From NCBI RefSeq assembly GCF_011050055.1, contig NZ_DRGM01000099.1, forward strand, positions 1 through 64,000: a stretch of DNA of 64,000 nt, in the 5' to 3' direction. How positions within the stretch are numbered: the first letter of the stretch is position 1; each line of letters begins with the position of its first letter. The stretch is from Pseudoalteromonas prydzensis (GTDB taxonomy: Bacteria > Pseudomonadota > Gammaproteobacteria > Enterobacterales > Alteromonadaceae). The notes under the pieces were generated by a model, which saw only the letters and a program-made list of their open reading frames with translations, was not told where the DNA came from and did no database searches. Shown in pieces: positions 41,088 through 52,000 of the stretch. The translations under genes were made by a program, and so were the position numbers.

Positions 41088-42107
41088 TTAAAGCATTGGT
41101 TTAAGCACATCGATTAGTGCGTTAATATGATCGTCGCGGTCATTAAGCGCTGCAATATAACGGTATTTTTCGCCGCCGGCATGTTCAAAAATTTCACGGT
41201 TTTCACTTTCTAATTCTTCAAGTGTTTCAAGGCAATCGGCGCTAAATGCAGGGCTGATAATAGCCACATCTTTAATACCTTCACCAGGTAAGCTCTCAAG
41301 GGTTGCATCTGTGTAGGGTTTTAACCACTCGGCTTTACCAAAGCGGCTTTGAAAGGTACTGACAACTAAGTCTTTATCAAGGCCAAGTTTTTCGACCACT
41401 AAACGGGTGGTTTGCAGGCATAAGCAATAATATGGGTCGCCACGTTCTAAAAACAGTTTCGGCATACCATGATATGAAAACACTAATTTTTGTGGCATCC
41501 CATTAGTTTGTAAGTCTTCACTAATGCTATTGGCTAAAGATTCTATGTATGTGGTGTTTTTATGGTAGCCATTTATAAAATGTAGCTCTGGCACCCAGCG
41601 CCATTTTCGCAGTACTTTTGCTACTGCATCAAAGGTCGAGCCTGTGGTGGGGCTTGAGTACTGCGGATACAAAGGTAGCACCACAATGCGAGTAAAACCT
41701 TTGTCGCGTAATTCTTCTAAACCTGCTGCAATGGATGGATTGCCATAACGCATCGCCATCACGACGTCAGTATTCTCAAAGCCTTGGTTTTTTAGCTGAG
41801 CGGCGAGTTTGTCCCGTTGTAAACGAGTTATATGGGTTAATGGCGAGCCATTTTCGGTCCAAATACTTTGGTATAATTTTGCTGAGCGCTTAGGGCGTAC
41901 TCGCAAAATAATGCCATGCAAAATGATCATCCAGACTAAACGCGGGATCTCAACGATGCGCGGATCAGATAAAAATTCTCTTAAGTAAATGCGCAATGCT
42001 TTCGCTGTGGGTGCATCTGGACTCCCTAAGTTGGTCAGTAAAACGCCTGTTTTTTGATGAAAACGCTGATCATGAGGGTTATCGGTAACGGCTGAAAATC
42101 GCGACAC
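41088..42107 (-). CDS. hemH: Ferrochelatase
   Basis: The 339-residue enzyme inserts ferrous iron into protoporphyrin IX, the last step of haem synthesis. The signatures are GVLLTNLGSPDAPT (17-30), LVFSYHGMPKLFLERGDPY (about 205-223; the active-site His lies in SYHGMP) and ISPAFSADCLETLEELESE (about 285-303; the active-site Glu region). GTG start at 42107 with TAGGAG about 9 bases upstream. Full family length. A single-gene unit convergent with arfB. Confidence 0.95.
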   Translation of the reverse strand: MSRFSAVTDNPHDQRFHQKTGVLLTNLGSPDAPTAKALRIYLREFLSDPRIVEIPRLVWMIILHGIILRVRPKRSAKLYQSIWTENGSPLTHITRLQRDKLAAQLKNQGFENTDVVMAMRYGNPSIAAGLEELRDKGFTRIVVLPLYPQYSSPTTGSTFDAVAKVLRKWRWVPELHFINGYHKNTTYIESLANSISEDLQTNGMPQKLVFSYHGMPKLFLERGDPYYCLCLQTTRLVVEKLGLDKDLVVSTFQSRFGKAEWLKPYTDATLESLPGEGIKDVAIISPAFSADCLETLEELESENREIFEHAGGEKYRYIAALNDRDDHINALIDVLKPML

Positions 42108-42203
42108 ACACTGCTCCTAAAGAAAAATAGCCAGTTATGGAAAATATTCCATGTATATTATTAGGCTATTGTAACGAATCAAAGGCTAAATAGGATCACT
42201 GAT

Positions 42204-43538
42204 TTATGATGATTTGATCATGATCCGAAAAGGTGATGGTTTTTTAGCCTCAAGCTGTTGCAGTTTCTCTATCGATTTGGCACTAAAAAGGTGGCCCTTT
42301 GGCAGCAGCATAATGCCGTTATGGCTATGCAAAGCATGGCCTAACACCATATTCACAGTGAGCTGTCGTGCAGTAATGATTTGCATGGAGCCGATTTTTG
42401 ATTGTTGCTTTATACACTTGATCCTACATTCAGTTAAGGCGTGCACTAATTTGGGGTGGTAATAAGTGCCACTGAATCGCGTAACTGTTTCTAAAGCATG
42501 TTGGTGTTTTTTAGCATCAGTTTGTTGGCATTGCTCATAGGCATCCCAATAATCACGCGCTAAGGCAAGGATCATTGCGCTCAGTGGAATATCATTACCT
42601 TTGAGCCCTTTAGGCAAACCATTACCACTATAATGCTCGTATTGATGATAAATGGCATCAGACACATCGTGTAAATGGGTCGCTGGCATCAGCATTAATT
42701 GGGCTGTACTTGGGTGAGTATAATAGCGTTTGCGTTGTTGCTCGGTCAGTTCATGTAAAGGGTGTTCATATAACTGAGGATCCATTGCCAGCAAGCCAAT
42801 TTGCGCTAAATAGCCTGCCATGGCGGCCATTTCGATATTTTTTTCGGGGAGTTGCAGTTGTTTTGCTATCTGCGTGCAGGTATTGGCGATATTTTCTGCT
42901 TTTATGCCATCTAAATAGGGGTTGGCGTTAATAAAGTTATAAAGTAATTCAACCGTTGAGCGGTGCTCATGCTTTTCACTGGCATTAGCGATTTCAAGCT
43001 GTTTAAGTACTTGTTTGATCTGCTTAGTACGTTTTTCGACGCGCTGCTCTAGTGAGTTATTGAGTTCTTTTAAAGCGATATTTTGTGCATTGATCTGTTG
43101 TTGTAAAGCTTGGTTTTGTTTTTTTAATTGGTATTTTTCCATGCTATCGACAATGCAGCTGAGTAATAAATCATTTTGCCATGGTTTTTGGATATAACCA
43201 TGAATTTGCCCGTCATTTATGGCGGTCAGTGTGGTGTCTATATCCGTAAAACCGGTTAATAAAATACGTTGCGAGTCAGGGGCAAGTTCTCTTGCTTGCT
43301 GAAAAAACTGTGCACCATTGATTTTTGGCATCCGCATATCGCAAATGATCACTTCAAACTGATGTTGTTTTACAAGCTCTAATGCCGCAACGGGACAACA
43401 GCAAGTCAGCACGTTGAGTTGATGGCTTTTTAATAAATGCGATAACGAACGCAGCACAATTTCATCATCATCGACGCATAATATTTGTTGTGTTTGCTGT
43501 GTTTGCTGTGTTTTCGGCGGTTTTGCTGCTAGTCCCAC
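42204..43538 (-). CDS. Response regulator with degenerate HD-GYP domain
   Basis: The 444-residue protein has a receiver domain (residues 18-135; acidic VDDDE, phospho-acceptor Asp67 in IICDMRM, Lys in YIQKPWQ), a coiled coil (about 140-180), then an HD-GYP-like domain. In the latter the HD pair is replaced (GYLAQIGLLAMD where HDIGK is expected) and the GYP motif reads GNGLPKGLKGNDIPL. Loss of the metal-binding His/Asp suggests no cyclic-di-GMP hydrolysis and a binding or signalling role instead. It is divergent from the histidine kinase gene at 43722, its probable partner. Confidence 0.85.
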   Translation of the reverse strand: MGLAAKPPKTQQTQQTQQILCVDDDEIVLRSLSHLLKSHQLNVLTCCCPVAALELVKQHQFEVIICDMRMPKINGAQFFQQARELAPDSQRILLTGFTDIDTTLTAINDGQIHGYIQKPWQNDLLLSCIVDSMEKYQLKKQNQALQQQINAQNIALKELNNSLEQRVEKRTKQIKQVLKQLEIANASEKHEHRSTVELLYNFINANPYLDGIKAENIANTCTQIAKQLQLPEKNIEMAAMAGYLAQIGLLAMDPQLYEHPLHELTEQQRKRYYTHPSTAQLMLMPATHLHDVSDAIYHQYEHYSGNGLPKGLKGNDIPLSAMILALARDYWDAYEQCQQTDAKKHQHALETVTRFSGTYYHPKLVHALTECRIKCIKQQSKIGSMQIITARQLTVNMVLGHALHSHNGIMLLPKGHLFSAKSIEKLQQLEAKKPSPFRIMIKSS

Positions 43539-43721
43539 AATGGCCTCATAAAGTTAAGCGTTATTATTAACCATAGTCTGTTGCTGCGAGTTTTTCGAAT
43601 TAAAGCGTGTAAGCGTTAAGTGTGCTAACTTTAAAGTATTAAGTACAGCTAAGTAACTGTACTCAAACCGTACGAATACGCTACTTGCGAATTATTAGCA
43701 CTAGGGATGGAATAGCTCATT

Positions 43722-44678
43722 ATGACATTAACAGATGACAATTATCGGGAGGCGTTTTTACGCGAAAAAGTTGCGCGGCAGCAGGCGGAACAACTACTTG
43801 AAGATAAAAGTAGGGTGTTGTTTGCGTTAAATCAAGAGCTGCAAAAAAAGGTCGTGGCATTAGAGCATCAACATGGGCTGTTTATTCAGGCTGAAAAAAT
43901 GGCGACTTTAGGCACGTTATGCGCAGGAGTTGCTCATGAGATCAATAATCCGTTAGCTTATGCGATGAGTAATATTGAAAGTTTACATAGCAGTAATAAC
44001 ACTGTTTACCGTTTACTTGAAATGAATCAACAGGTTCTTGATAGAACAATTAGCGATAGCGAATTAATTGCGCAACTTAACCAGCTTACTGAGCAACAGT
44101 CATTGCTCAGTCTGCGTGATGATATTCATGAATTATTAGCCGATAGCAGCCAAGGGCTTAGGCGGATAAACCATACAGTGCGTAATTTACTGGATTTTGC
44201 TCGACCAAAAGACAATGAAAAACAGCTTGTTGATATGACTGATGCAGTAAAAAATGCAGTTAAATTATTGTTAAATCAATTGGGTCACTGCGAGGTTAAG
44301 TGCAATTATCAACCAGTGCCAATGACATGGTGTAACTTAGCTGCGATTAATCAAGTGATGGTGAATTTATTAATTAATGCTAAACACGCATGTGATGAGC
44401 TTAGTGATACTCAAGCAATAATTACTGTCACGGTGGCTTTTGCCGATCAGCAGATATGCATTACCGTCAGTGACAATGGCTGCGGCATGAGTGAACATGT
44501 AAAAGCACATATTTTTGATCCATTTTTTACCACTAAGCCCGTTGGCACTGGCACTGGAATGGGGATGACGTTAGTGTACGCCATGGTCCATGATCACCAA
44601 GGTGAGATTGAAATTGACAGCCAACAAGGGCAAGGTACACAGATACATTGTTTTTTCCCAATTCTAAGACATGAATAA
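43722..44678 (+). CDS. Soluble sensor histidine kinase
   Basis: The 318-residue protein begins with a coiled coil (about 10-55), followed by the H box [17 protein letters not shown] (His72), N box [16 protein letters not shown]1 DNGCGMS and G2 [15 protein letters not shown]. There is no membrane span or recognised sensory domain, so it probably senses through a partner protein. It is divergent from the receiver/HD-GYP-like regulator, with about 180 bp between them, and likely phosphorylates it. Confidence 0.9.
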   Translation: MTLTDDNYREAFLREKVARQQAEQLLEDKSRVLFALNQELQKKVVALEHQHGLFIQAEKMATLGTLCAGVAHEINNPLAYAMSNIESLHSSNNTVYRLLEMNQQVLDRTISDSELIAQLNQLTEQQSLLSLRDDIHELLADSSQGLRRINHTVRNLLDFARPKDNEKQLVDMTDAVKNAVKLLLNQLGHCEVKCNYQPVPMTWCNLAAINQVMVNLLINAKHACDELSDTQAIITVTVAFADQQICITVSDNGCGMSEHVKAHIFDPFFTTKPVGTGTGMGMTLVYAMVHDHQGEIEIDSQQGQGTQIHCFFPILRHE

Positions 44679-44746
44679 TTTGCTTTAAAAAAAACCAATA
44701 GTTGGTTAGTGTATAGACTGATTGTATAACGACCTGAGGGTGAATA

Positions 44747-45397
44747 ATGCTTAATGAAAAAAGTACATTGGTTTTGAGTGATTATTTAAGTCAGCACCCT
44801 GAATTAAAAGTGGTGAGCACTGACAGTGTAATTGGCTTTATTAGTGGTTTATTAGCGTGCTCGGAGTTTTATGGCGAGTCAGAAATTGCCAATTACATTG
44901 CTGATAAAAATGATCCTATTTATACCCGTTTAATGACCGGCTCTGCTGAACACGAGGCAATGATCACGTTATTGGATAATGTGACCGAAGCGCAGGTAGC
45001 ACAGCAACATTTATTGAGCACTATTTATCCTCATGGGGATGATGCTAAAGCCCCAAGTGAGCAACTGCAACAGTGGTGTGTGGGTTACTTAGCTGCGTAT
45101 ATGGTTAACCAAGAAGTGTGGCAAAGTGACTTTGCTTTTTTATTAAGTGCGGATAAACAACAAGTTGCAAATCAAGCTGATGGGCAGCTGTTTATTGATA
45201 ACTTTGAAGCAACCTTAAACTTATTGGCGACCTTTGCAATGTGGCCTGATACGATTAAAGAACACCCAGAACCAGAGCAGCTCAGTGATGGTTTTGCATT
45301 ACTTTACAAAGGATTGGATGAAAGCTTAACCAGCATTGCATCAATGGCATTAATGCTTGAAGATGAAAAGTTAGCGCTTTGGGAAGAAGAAGGCTAA
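44747..45397 (+). CDS. YecA/YgfB-like (UPF0149) family protein
   Basis: The 216-residue acidic protein has SVIGFISGLLACSEFYGESE (about 27-46) and QQWCVGYLAAYMVNQEVW (about 109-126), matching the G-x-L-x-A-x-x-x-x-P/W-x-x-W pattern of UPF0149 proteins. The C-terminal zinc SEC-C tail of YecA is absent, which fits the shorter YgfB branch. The function of the family is poorly known. A terminator follows at 45438. Confidence 0.72.
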   Translation: MLNEKSTLVLSDYLSQHPELKVVSTDSVIGFISGLLACSEFYGESEIANYIADKNDPIYTRLMTGSAEHEAMITLLDNVTEAQVAQQHLLSTIYPHGDDAKAPSEQLQQWCVGYLAAYMVNQEVWQSDFAFLLSADKQQVANQADGQLFIDNFEATLNLLATFAMWPDTIKEHPEPEQLSDGFALLYKGLDESLTSIASMALMLEDEKLALWEEEG

Positions 45398-45437
45398 TCC
45401 CTCACGCTATTTAGCGCACAACAATATTTTAACAATG

Positions 45438-45467
45438 AGCATGATTTGAATAATCATGCTTTTTTTT
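45438..45467 (+). terminator. Rho-independent terminator after the YecA-like gene
   Basis: AGCATGATT (45438-45446) pairs with AATCATGCT (45452-45460) and is followed by TTTTTTT. It ends transcription before the TonB receptor gene. The remaining ~240 bp to 45704 contain that gene's promoter region. Confidence 0.88.
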
Positions 45468-45704
45468 GTTTGAAATTCAATCAAAATCATAAAATAGGAG
45501 AAAATTTAGCTAATTTTTGCATATTTCGACCATTGTCGCAGTTAAATATGTTTCTTTTTGTATGTGTATGTTGCTAGGATGTTTGCCAAGCCGTTATTTT
45601 TGTAAATGACGCTTGATTACACTAATTATAACTTTTATGAATTCACTTGTTTATCACTGCAATTGAGTAAACAGGTGAAGAGTCAACAGGGTCGAACAAC
45701 ACAC

Positions 45705-48242
45705 ATGACAACATTTCGTTTAAATACACTGGCTATCGCCGTAGGACTTGCATTTAGCAGCTCAGCTGTCATGGCTGAAGACGCACAAGTCGAAGCAGAA
45801 AAAAACATAGAACAAATTTCCGTTTTAGGTTCGCGGGTCTCTAACCGCACAGCAACTGAATCTTCGTCACCAATTGATTTAATTGACGCTGATGATTTAA
45901 ATAAAGGCGGCTTTACTGAGCTGGGGCAAAGCTTACAAGCTACCGCGCCATCGTTTAACTTTTCGCGTACGCAAGTCTCAGACGGCTCTGATTTATTCCG
46001 TCCTGCAACGTTACGTGGCTTACAGCCAGATCAAACACTGGTATTAGTAAACGGCAAACGCCGTCATAATCAGTCTATTTTTGGCCTAGTGGGTACTGTG
46101 GGTGCAGGTGCTGCGGGTACCGATATGAATGCAATTCCACTGACTGCACTTAAAGGGGTTGAAGTATTACGTGATGGTGCAGCAGCGCAGTACGGCTCTG
46201 ATGCTATTGCTGGGGTCATTAACTTGTCACTGAATGATTCAACAGGTATAACAACTGGTTATGTACAATATAGTGAAACAGCTGAAGGTGATGGTGAGAC
46301 CCTTTCAGCGGGTTTAAATCGCGGTTTTGATTTGGGCACTGCAGGTGGCTTTATTAACTTATCACTTGAGTATCGTGATGCCGATGGTACTAACCGCGCA
46401 GAGCGCGATATTGGCGGCTCGGTTGATGTACCGTATGGAACTTTGTCTGACGAGGTACGTTGGGGCCAAGGCAATTCGGAAAGTGAATTTACCTCGTTAT
46501 TTTATAATATGGCATTGCCAATGGGCGACGGTGAACTTTACTCGTTTGGTGGTTACTCTGAGCGTACAGCACTGGGTAACGGCTTTTACCGTAACTTTAA
46601 TGAAGCATCTAAAAATGTTACTCAAGTATACAGTGATGGTTTTTTACCGCGCATTTATAACGAAGCGCAGGATATTTCTGTTGCACTAGGTTTTAAAGGT
46701 GATATTAATCCAGATTGGAACTACGATGTATCGGCAGTTTATGGTGAAAACCAATATGACTTTACATCACGCAATACATTAAACGCTTCTTATGCGGCGG
46801 AGTATTTATTTAATAACCCAACGGCGAGTGATGCTGATATAGCAGCAAATGCAGGCCCAAGTGGTGGTTACTCAGGTGGTTTTAGGTTTGATCAAACCAC
46901 AATAAATGCTGACATTAATGGCATTATTGATATCGGTCGCGATGAGCCTATTTATCTGTCATTTGGTGGTGAATACCGTAAAGAGAATTATGAAATAGTA
47001 CCTGGTGATGAAGCTTCGTACGCCTGTGGTTTAGCTAATAATAATATCTTGTACCCTTCAGTAAACAATCCTAATATTGTTGCTGAGTGCGGTTTTCAAG
47101 CCTATAACGGTTTAAGGCCAGAAGCATCAAACAAACAAGGTCGTGACAGTTATGCATTTTATGTGGATGCAGAAACCATGATCACTGATGCCTGGAATAT
47201 CAGTGGTGCACTTCGCTATGAAGACTTCGCTGATGCGGGTGATGATATTATTGGTAAGTTAGCGTCTCGCTACGAATTGAATGATGATTTTGCTGTTCGT
47301 GGTGCGGTATCGACTGGTTTTAGAGCGCCATCACTTCAGCAAAGCGCATATACTGCGTTTACCACAAACTTGAATAGTGCTGGTGAACTTGAGCAATCAT
47401 TTATTGCTAAAGCAGGATCAGATCTTCCAGTCGCTTTAGGCGTTGAAAGCTTAGAATTAGAAAGCTCTAAAAATGTTAGTTTTGGTTTTGTTTATGATGT
47501 AAGCAGCGAGTTGTCATTAACCGTCGATTTTTACCATACTGCGATAAAAGATCGTATTACTTTGGGTAACTTTATGAAGGCTGAAGATCTTGCGTTTAGC
47601 CCTGTGGCTGTTGCTGCACTTAAGGCTACGGGAGCAGATCAAGCGGCTTATTTTTCAAATTCAGTCGATTCAACAACTAAGGGTGTTGATGCCATTCTTT
47701 CTTATCGTACCGATCTATACGATGGTGACTTTTCTGCAACATTTGCGGGTAATATCAATAGAACATACATTGATGGTGTAAACGCAGCGGAAGGTATTCC
47801 TAAAGATATCGCATTAGATGATACCCAACGTAGCTTTTTAACAAATGGTCAGCCTAGTGAACGAGCAACACTTACCTTTGACTACGAACGTGATGCATAC
47901 ACTTCAACAATGCGTTTTAATTACTTTGGCGAAACCGATGTAAAATATTTTGGTAACGATCATATACCATTACCGGGTGAGCTTTCGCCAACAGGTTCGT
48001 TTAAACCAACAAGTACAGTTGAATCTGCAGTGTTAGTGGATTTAAACGTTAGTTACCAAATTAACGATATGTTTGTGCTTTCGGTTGGTGCGGATAACGT
48101 ATTTGATGAAACGCCAGATGAACTAGGCGATGACGAAGTACTAAACTTTATCACCAATGGCGCATTTAAATACCCTGTACGTGCATTGCCTTATGGCTTT
48201 GATGGCAGAAGTTACTACGCAAAAGTAAGTTTTAGTTTCTAA
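45705..48242 (+). CDS. TonB-dependent outer-membrane receptor
   Basis: From the ATG at 45705 the product has 845 residues with a signal peptide (MTTFRLNTLAIAVGLAFSSS, cleavage after AMA near 25). A longer frame from 45606 would bury the signal. A TonB-box-like stretch EQISVLGSR is followed by the plug domain (LRGLQPDQTLVLVNGKRRHN, GVEVLRDGAAAQYGSDAIAGVINL) and a beta-barrel ending in YYAKVSFSF. It imports a ligand with TonB energy. The location 0.8 kb before the chitin operon suggests chitin-derived sugars, but siderophore or other substrates are equally possible. Confidence 0.88.
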   Translation: MTTFRLNTLAIAVGLAFSSSAVMAEDAQVEAEKNIEQISVLGSRVSNRTATESSSPIDLIDADDLNKGGFTELGQSLQATAPSFNFSRTQVSDGSDLFRPATLRGLQPDQTLVLVNGKRRHNQSIFGLVGTVGAGAAGTDMNAIPLTALKGVEVLRDGAAAQYGSDAIAGVINLSLNDSTGITTGYVQYSETAEGDGETLSAGLNRGFDLGTAGGFINLSLEYRDADGTNRAERDIGGSVDVPYGTLSDEVRWGQGNSESEFTSLFYNMALPMGDGELYSFGGYSERTALGNGFYRNFNEASKNVTQVYSDGFLPRIYNEAQDISVALGFKGDINPDWNYDVSAVYGENQYDFTSRNTLNASYAAEYLFNNPTASDADIAANAGPSGGYSGGFRFDQTTINADINGIIDIGRDEPIYLSFGGEYRKENYEIVPGDEASYACGLANNNILYPSVNNPNIVAECGFQAYNGLRPEASNKQGRDSYAFYVDAETMITDAWNISGALRYEDFADAGDDIIGKLASRYELNDDFAVRGAVSTGFRAPSLQQSAYTAFTTNLNSAGELEQSFIAKAGSDLPVALGVESLELESSKNVSFGFVYDVSSELSLTVDFYHTAIKDRITLGNFMKAEDLAFSPVAVAALKATGADQAAYFSNSVDSTTKGVDAILSYRTDLYDGDFSATFAGNINRTYIDGVNAAEGIPKDIALDDTQRSFLTNGQPSERATLTFDYERDAYTSTMRFNYFGETDVKYFGNDHIPLPGELSPTGSFKPTSTVESAVLVDLNVSYQINDMFVLSVGADNVFDETPDELGDDEVLNFITNGAFKYPVRALPYGFDGRSYYAKVSFSF

Positions 48243-48259
48243 ATTTAGAGTTGTTTATT

Positions 48260-48286
48260 AAGCCTGCAATTATGCGGGCTTTTTTA
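48260..48286 (+). terminator. Rho-independent terminator after the TonB receptor
   Basis: AAGCCTGC (48260-48267) pairs with GCGGGCTT (48274-48281, one G-T pair) and is followed by TTTTT. It lies 18 bp after the stop. Confidence 0.88.
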
Positions 48287-48350
48287 TTAAAACTGCTTGT
48301 ATTTTTTTATATCAAGCATACAATCGCGATACTTTTAAAGAGGAAAAAAA

Positions 48351-48551
48351 ATGAGCAAACGTCGTTCTAAAGTGACTAAATCTACTGCATCAGTAGATAC
48401 TGGCCGAGGTGTTATTCGTGATAATGCATTAGCAGCATTAGTTACATCGAAAATTTTTAAACCACAAATTGTAGCCGCTAAAAAAGGCAAAGGTGCTTAT
48501 AAGCGCAACAACAAACATGCAGGACAAGAGTCCTATTTAATCGCCGCTTAA
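48351..48551 (+). CDS. arfA: Alternative ribosome-rescue factor ArfA
   Basis: The 66-residue protein matches ArfA: RGVIRDNALAALVTSKIF (19-36) and the basic KKGKGAYKRNNKHAGQ (44-59). ArfA recruits release factor 2 to stalled ribosomes when trans-translation fails. AGAGGAA precedes the ATG. The reading frame ends soon after the KGKG block, so it lacks the hydrophobic tail that destabilises long E. coli ArfA. A terminator follows. Control by tmRNA through a truncated message is known in relatives and cannot be judged here. Confidence 0.88.
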   Translation: MSKRRSKVTKSTASVDTGRGVIRDNALAALVTSKIFKPQIVAAKKGKGAYKRNNKHAGQESYLIAA

Positions 48552-48586
48552 TGACGTTGTGATCAAATAGGGCTTTTATTCTAAAC

Positions 48587-48668
48587 GCTATTTTTTTACA
48601 AAAAATAGCAAGCTCGGACATTTTTTAAAAACCTCGCTTAGATAATTTTTTTCTAAGCGAGGTTTTTT
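48587..48668 (+). terminator. Hairpin and strong terminator after arfA
   Basis: GCTATTTTTT pairs with AAAAAATAGC at 48587-48609. Then AAAAACCTCGCTTAGA (48627-48642) pairs with TCTAAGCGAGGTTTTT (48652-48667). The long A and T flanks make the second one work in both directions. It separates arfA from the chitin operon. The rest of the gap (48669-49011) is AT-rich upstream region of chiC with no other feature recognised. Confidence 0.85.
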
Positions 48669-49011
48669 GGTTATATAGTCTGCCATTTTATTGTTTCTGC
48701 CTATTCCCACTCTTGTTTACGTTTGCGTAAAGGTTGCTAGAGCCCGCTAAGATACTCGCAAATAAACTGTAACCATAAATTAACCTTGCGTTCATATTTT
48801 GTATGCGAAATTACCCATTCTCTGAACTTGATGTTTTTATTTAGTGTTAAATGGCGATAAAAAAACTTTTTTATGGTCTTTTTTCATTACTTTTATGGCT
48901 GTTTTCTATACATCATATAGCCAAATTAAGTTGACGTATGAGTAAACTGTGGTAGTTTTCAAATTCAATTGTAAAATTAATGTTATATTTAAAATCTGGG
49001 CGGAGGAGCTG

Positions 49012-52000
49012 ATGAGCTCACAAATGATAATAAAAAATGCATTTAAGCTAAGTGTAGTATCGCTTAGTTTTGTCGGCTTAAGTGCGCATGCAGCAGTCGA
49101 TTGCAGTACGTTAACGCAGTGGCAAGCGGGACAAACTCATACGGGTGGCAGCCAAGTACATGCACAAGAGAGTGCCTATGAAGCTAAGTGGTGGACACAG
49201 TCAAATCCAGTGGAAAATGCTGGTGAATATCAAGAGTGGCAACTTTTGGGTGTTTGTGACAGCGCTGTCACAGAGAGTCAAGCGCCAGTTATCACCTTAT
49301 TAACACCGGCGAATAACTCTTTATTTAACGATGAAGACAGCGTTGTCATTGAGGTGCGAGCAACGGATGCCGATGGTTCAGTGGCATCAGTTGAGTTTTT
49401 TGTTGATGGTAGTTCTGTGGCTGTTGATAACACGGCTCCATTTACGACTAACTGGCAAGCTGTGGCGGGTTCGCATCAGCTCAGTGCTGTGGCAACGGAT
49501 GATAAAGGTGCTACATCAATACAAGTGAGCAACACGATTAGCGTGACAGAGGTGGTTGATCCTGTTAATCAAGCACCGGTTGCTGCTATTTCATTTAGTA
49601 CTTTACCTGAGCAACTGATTGTTGGTTCTCAAGTGGTGTTTGCGCTATCAGGTACTGACAGCGATGGTCAAGTAACGGGATTAAGCTTTGCTGCTAATGG
49701 CATTGACGTACATCAAGCCAGTACGGCATCAAGTAGTTATGCATGGCAAGCAACGGCACTTGGCCAAGCCACGTTTACGTTAACGGTAACCGATAACGAA
49801 GGCGCAACAGCTCAAGTAACTAAGGTGCTTACTGTTGTTGAAGAAAACACAGGGCCAGTACCTGGTACTGATTGTCGCCCACAAGGTTTATATCAAACAC
49901 CAGGTGTTAATACGCCGTATTGTACTGTGTATGATGCCGATGGTCGTGAGATCATGGGCACTGATCATCCGCGTCGTGTAATTGGCTACTTTACCAGTTG
50001 GCGCAATGGCGCAAATAGTCAACCTAGCTATTTAGTGAACGATATTCCATGGGATAAAATTACCCATATCAACTATGCGTTTGCCCATGTTGATGCCAAT
50101 AATAAAGTGTCAATTGGTGATCCTAACGCAGCCGACAACCCAGCTACCAATATGGAATGGCCAGGTATTGTAGGTGCGGAAATGGATCCTAGCTTTGCTT
50201 ATAAAGGCCACTTCAATCTATTAAATAAATTTAAAAAACAACACCCTCATGTAAAAACATTAGTTTCTGTTGGCGGTTGGGCTGAAACCGGTGGTTACTT
50301 TGATGAAACGGGCCGTGTTGAAAGTGGTGGTTTTTATACCATGACAACCAATGCTGATGGTTCAGTGAATCAAGCGGGTATTGAGGCATTTGCAAAAAGC
50401 TCCGTTGAATTCATTGAAAAATATGGCTTTGACGGAGTTGATATCGATTATGAATACCCATCATCAATGAAAGATTCAGGCCACCCTGATGATTTCCCTA
50501 TTTCAAATGCCCGCCGCGCTGGTTTAAATGCCTCTTACCAAGTGCTGATGAAAAAACTCCGTGAAGAACTAGACCGCGCTGGTGAAATAGCGGGTAAACA
50601 TTACTTGCTCACCATTGCATCGCCATCTTCAGGTTATTTACTACGCGGTATGGAAACATTCCAAACAGTTAAGTACCTAGATTACGTAAACATTATGTCT
50701 TACGACTTGCACGGTGCATGGAACTCACATGTTGGCCACAATGCAGCCTTGTTTGACACCGGTGTTGACTCTGAGCTGGCACAATGGGGCGTATACACCA
50801 CGGCTGAGTTTGAAGGCATTGGTTATTTAAATACCGATTGGGCGGTACGTTATTTCCGTGGTGCTGTATCTGCAGGGCGTATTAACATCGGCCTTCCTTA
50901 TTATACTCGTGGCTTTAAAGACGTAAGCGGTGGCACGAATGGTTTATGGGGCCAAGCGGCACTGCCAAACCAAGCTGATTGCGCAACAGGCACTGGCGTT
51001 GGTGAAAAGAACAAGTGTGGTAATGGTGCATTAGGAATAGATAATCTTTGGCATGATAAAAACGATGCAGGGCAAGAAATGCCAGCAGGGTCTAACCCAT
51101 TATGGCATGTTAAAAATCTTGAAAATGGTATTTTTGGTTCGTACTTAGGTGTTTATGGTTTAACACCAGATACCGATCCTGATGATCAACTAACAGGTAC
51201 TTATACGCGTCATTACGATGATGTTGCGGTTGCACCGTGGTTATGGAACGCCGAGAAAAAAGTATTCCTCTCTATTGAAGATGAACAGTCAATGGCGGCT
51301 AAGCTTGATTATGTCATCAACAATGGCCTTGGCGGGATTATGTTCTGGGAACTTGCTGGTGACTATGATTTTGACGCGGCAAAGGGCGAGTACTTTATGG
51401 GCTCGACTTTAACGACACTAGCTTATGACAAGTTTAACCAAAGCGGTGTGGCATATGACACTCATCCAGGTAACCCACACTTTGTGGTACCAACCGAAGC
51501 GGTAGATGTAACGTTTGCAGCAAAAGACTTCCCCATTGGTGATGATAACTACCCAATTAGCCCAACCTTTGCGTTTACTAATAACTCAAATATTGATCTA
51601 AGCGGTGCGAAAATCTCGTTTGATGTGCCGGTATCAACTTCGGCTATTTTTAAATCTAATTGGAACGCACAAGAAAAACTCGGTATGGCCGTTGAAGTAA
51701 ATGGCTCTAATGCAGCGGGTAATAACATTGGCGGTTACGAGCACGAGTTCCACCGGTTTTCAATCACACTTAACAATGAGTGGGGCGGTCAGCCAAAAGA
51801 TTTCAGCGCTGGTAAAACAGTCAATGCGCAAGTGATGTATTACATGCCAATTACCGGTCCGAGTAACTTTACCATTGAAAAAGATGGCAAAGTTTACGCA
51901 TTCAAATTTGAGTATCCACACCTACCAGACGGTACTTCAACAGGTGGTGGTAATACAGATCCTGATGGCGACGACACGTCAGGCACTTGTGAAGGCGTAG

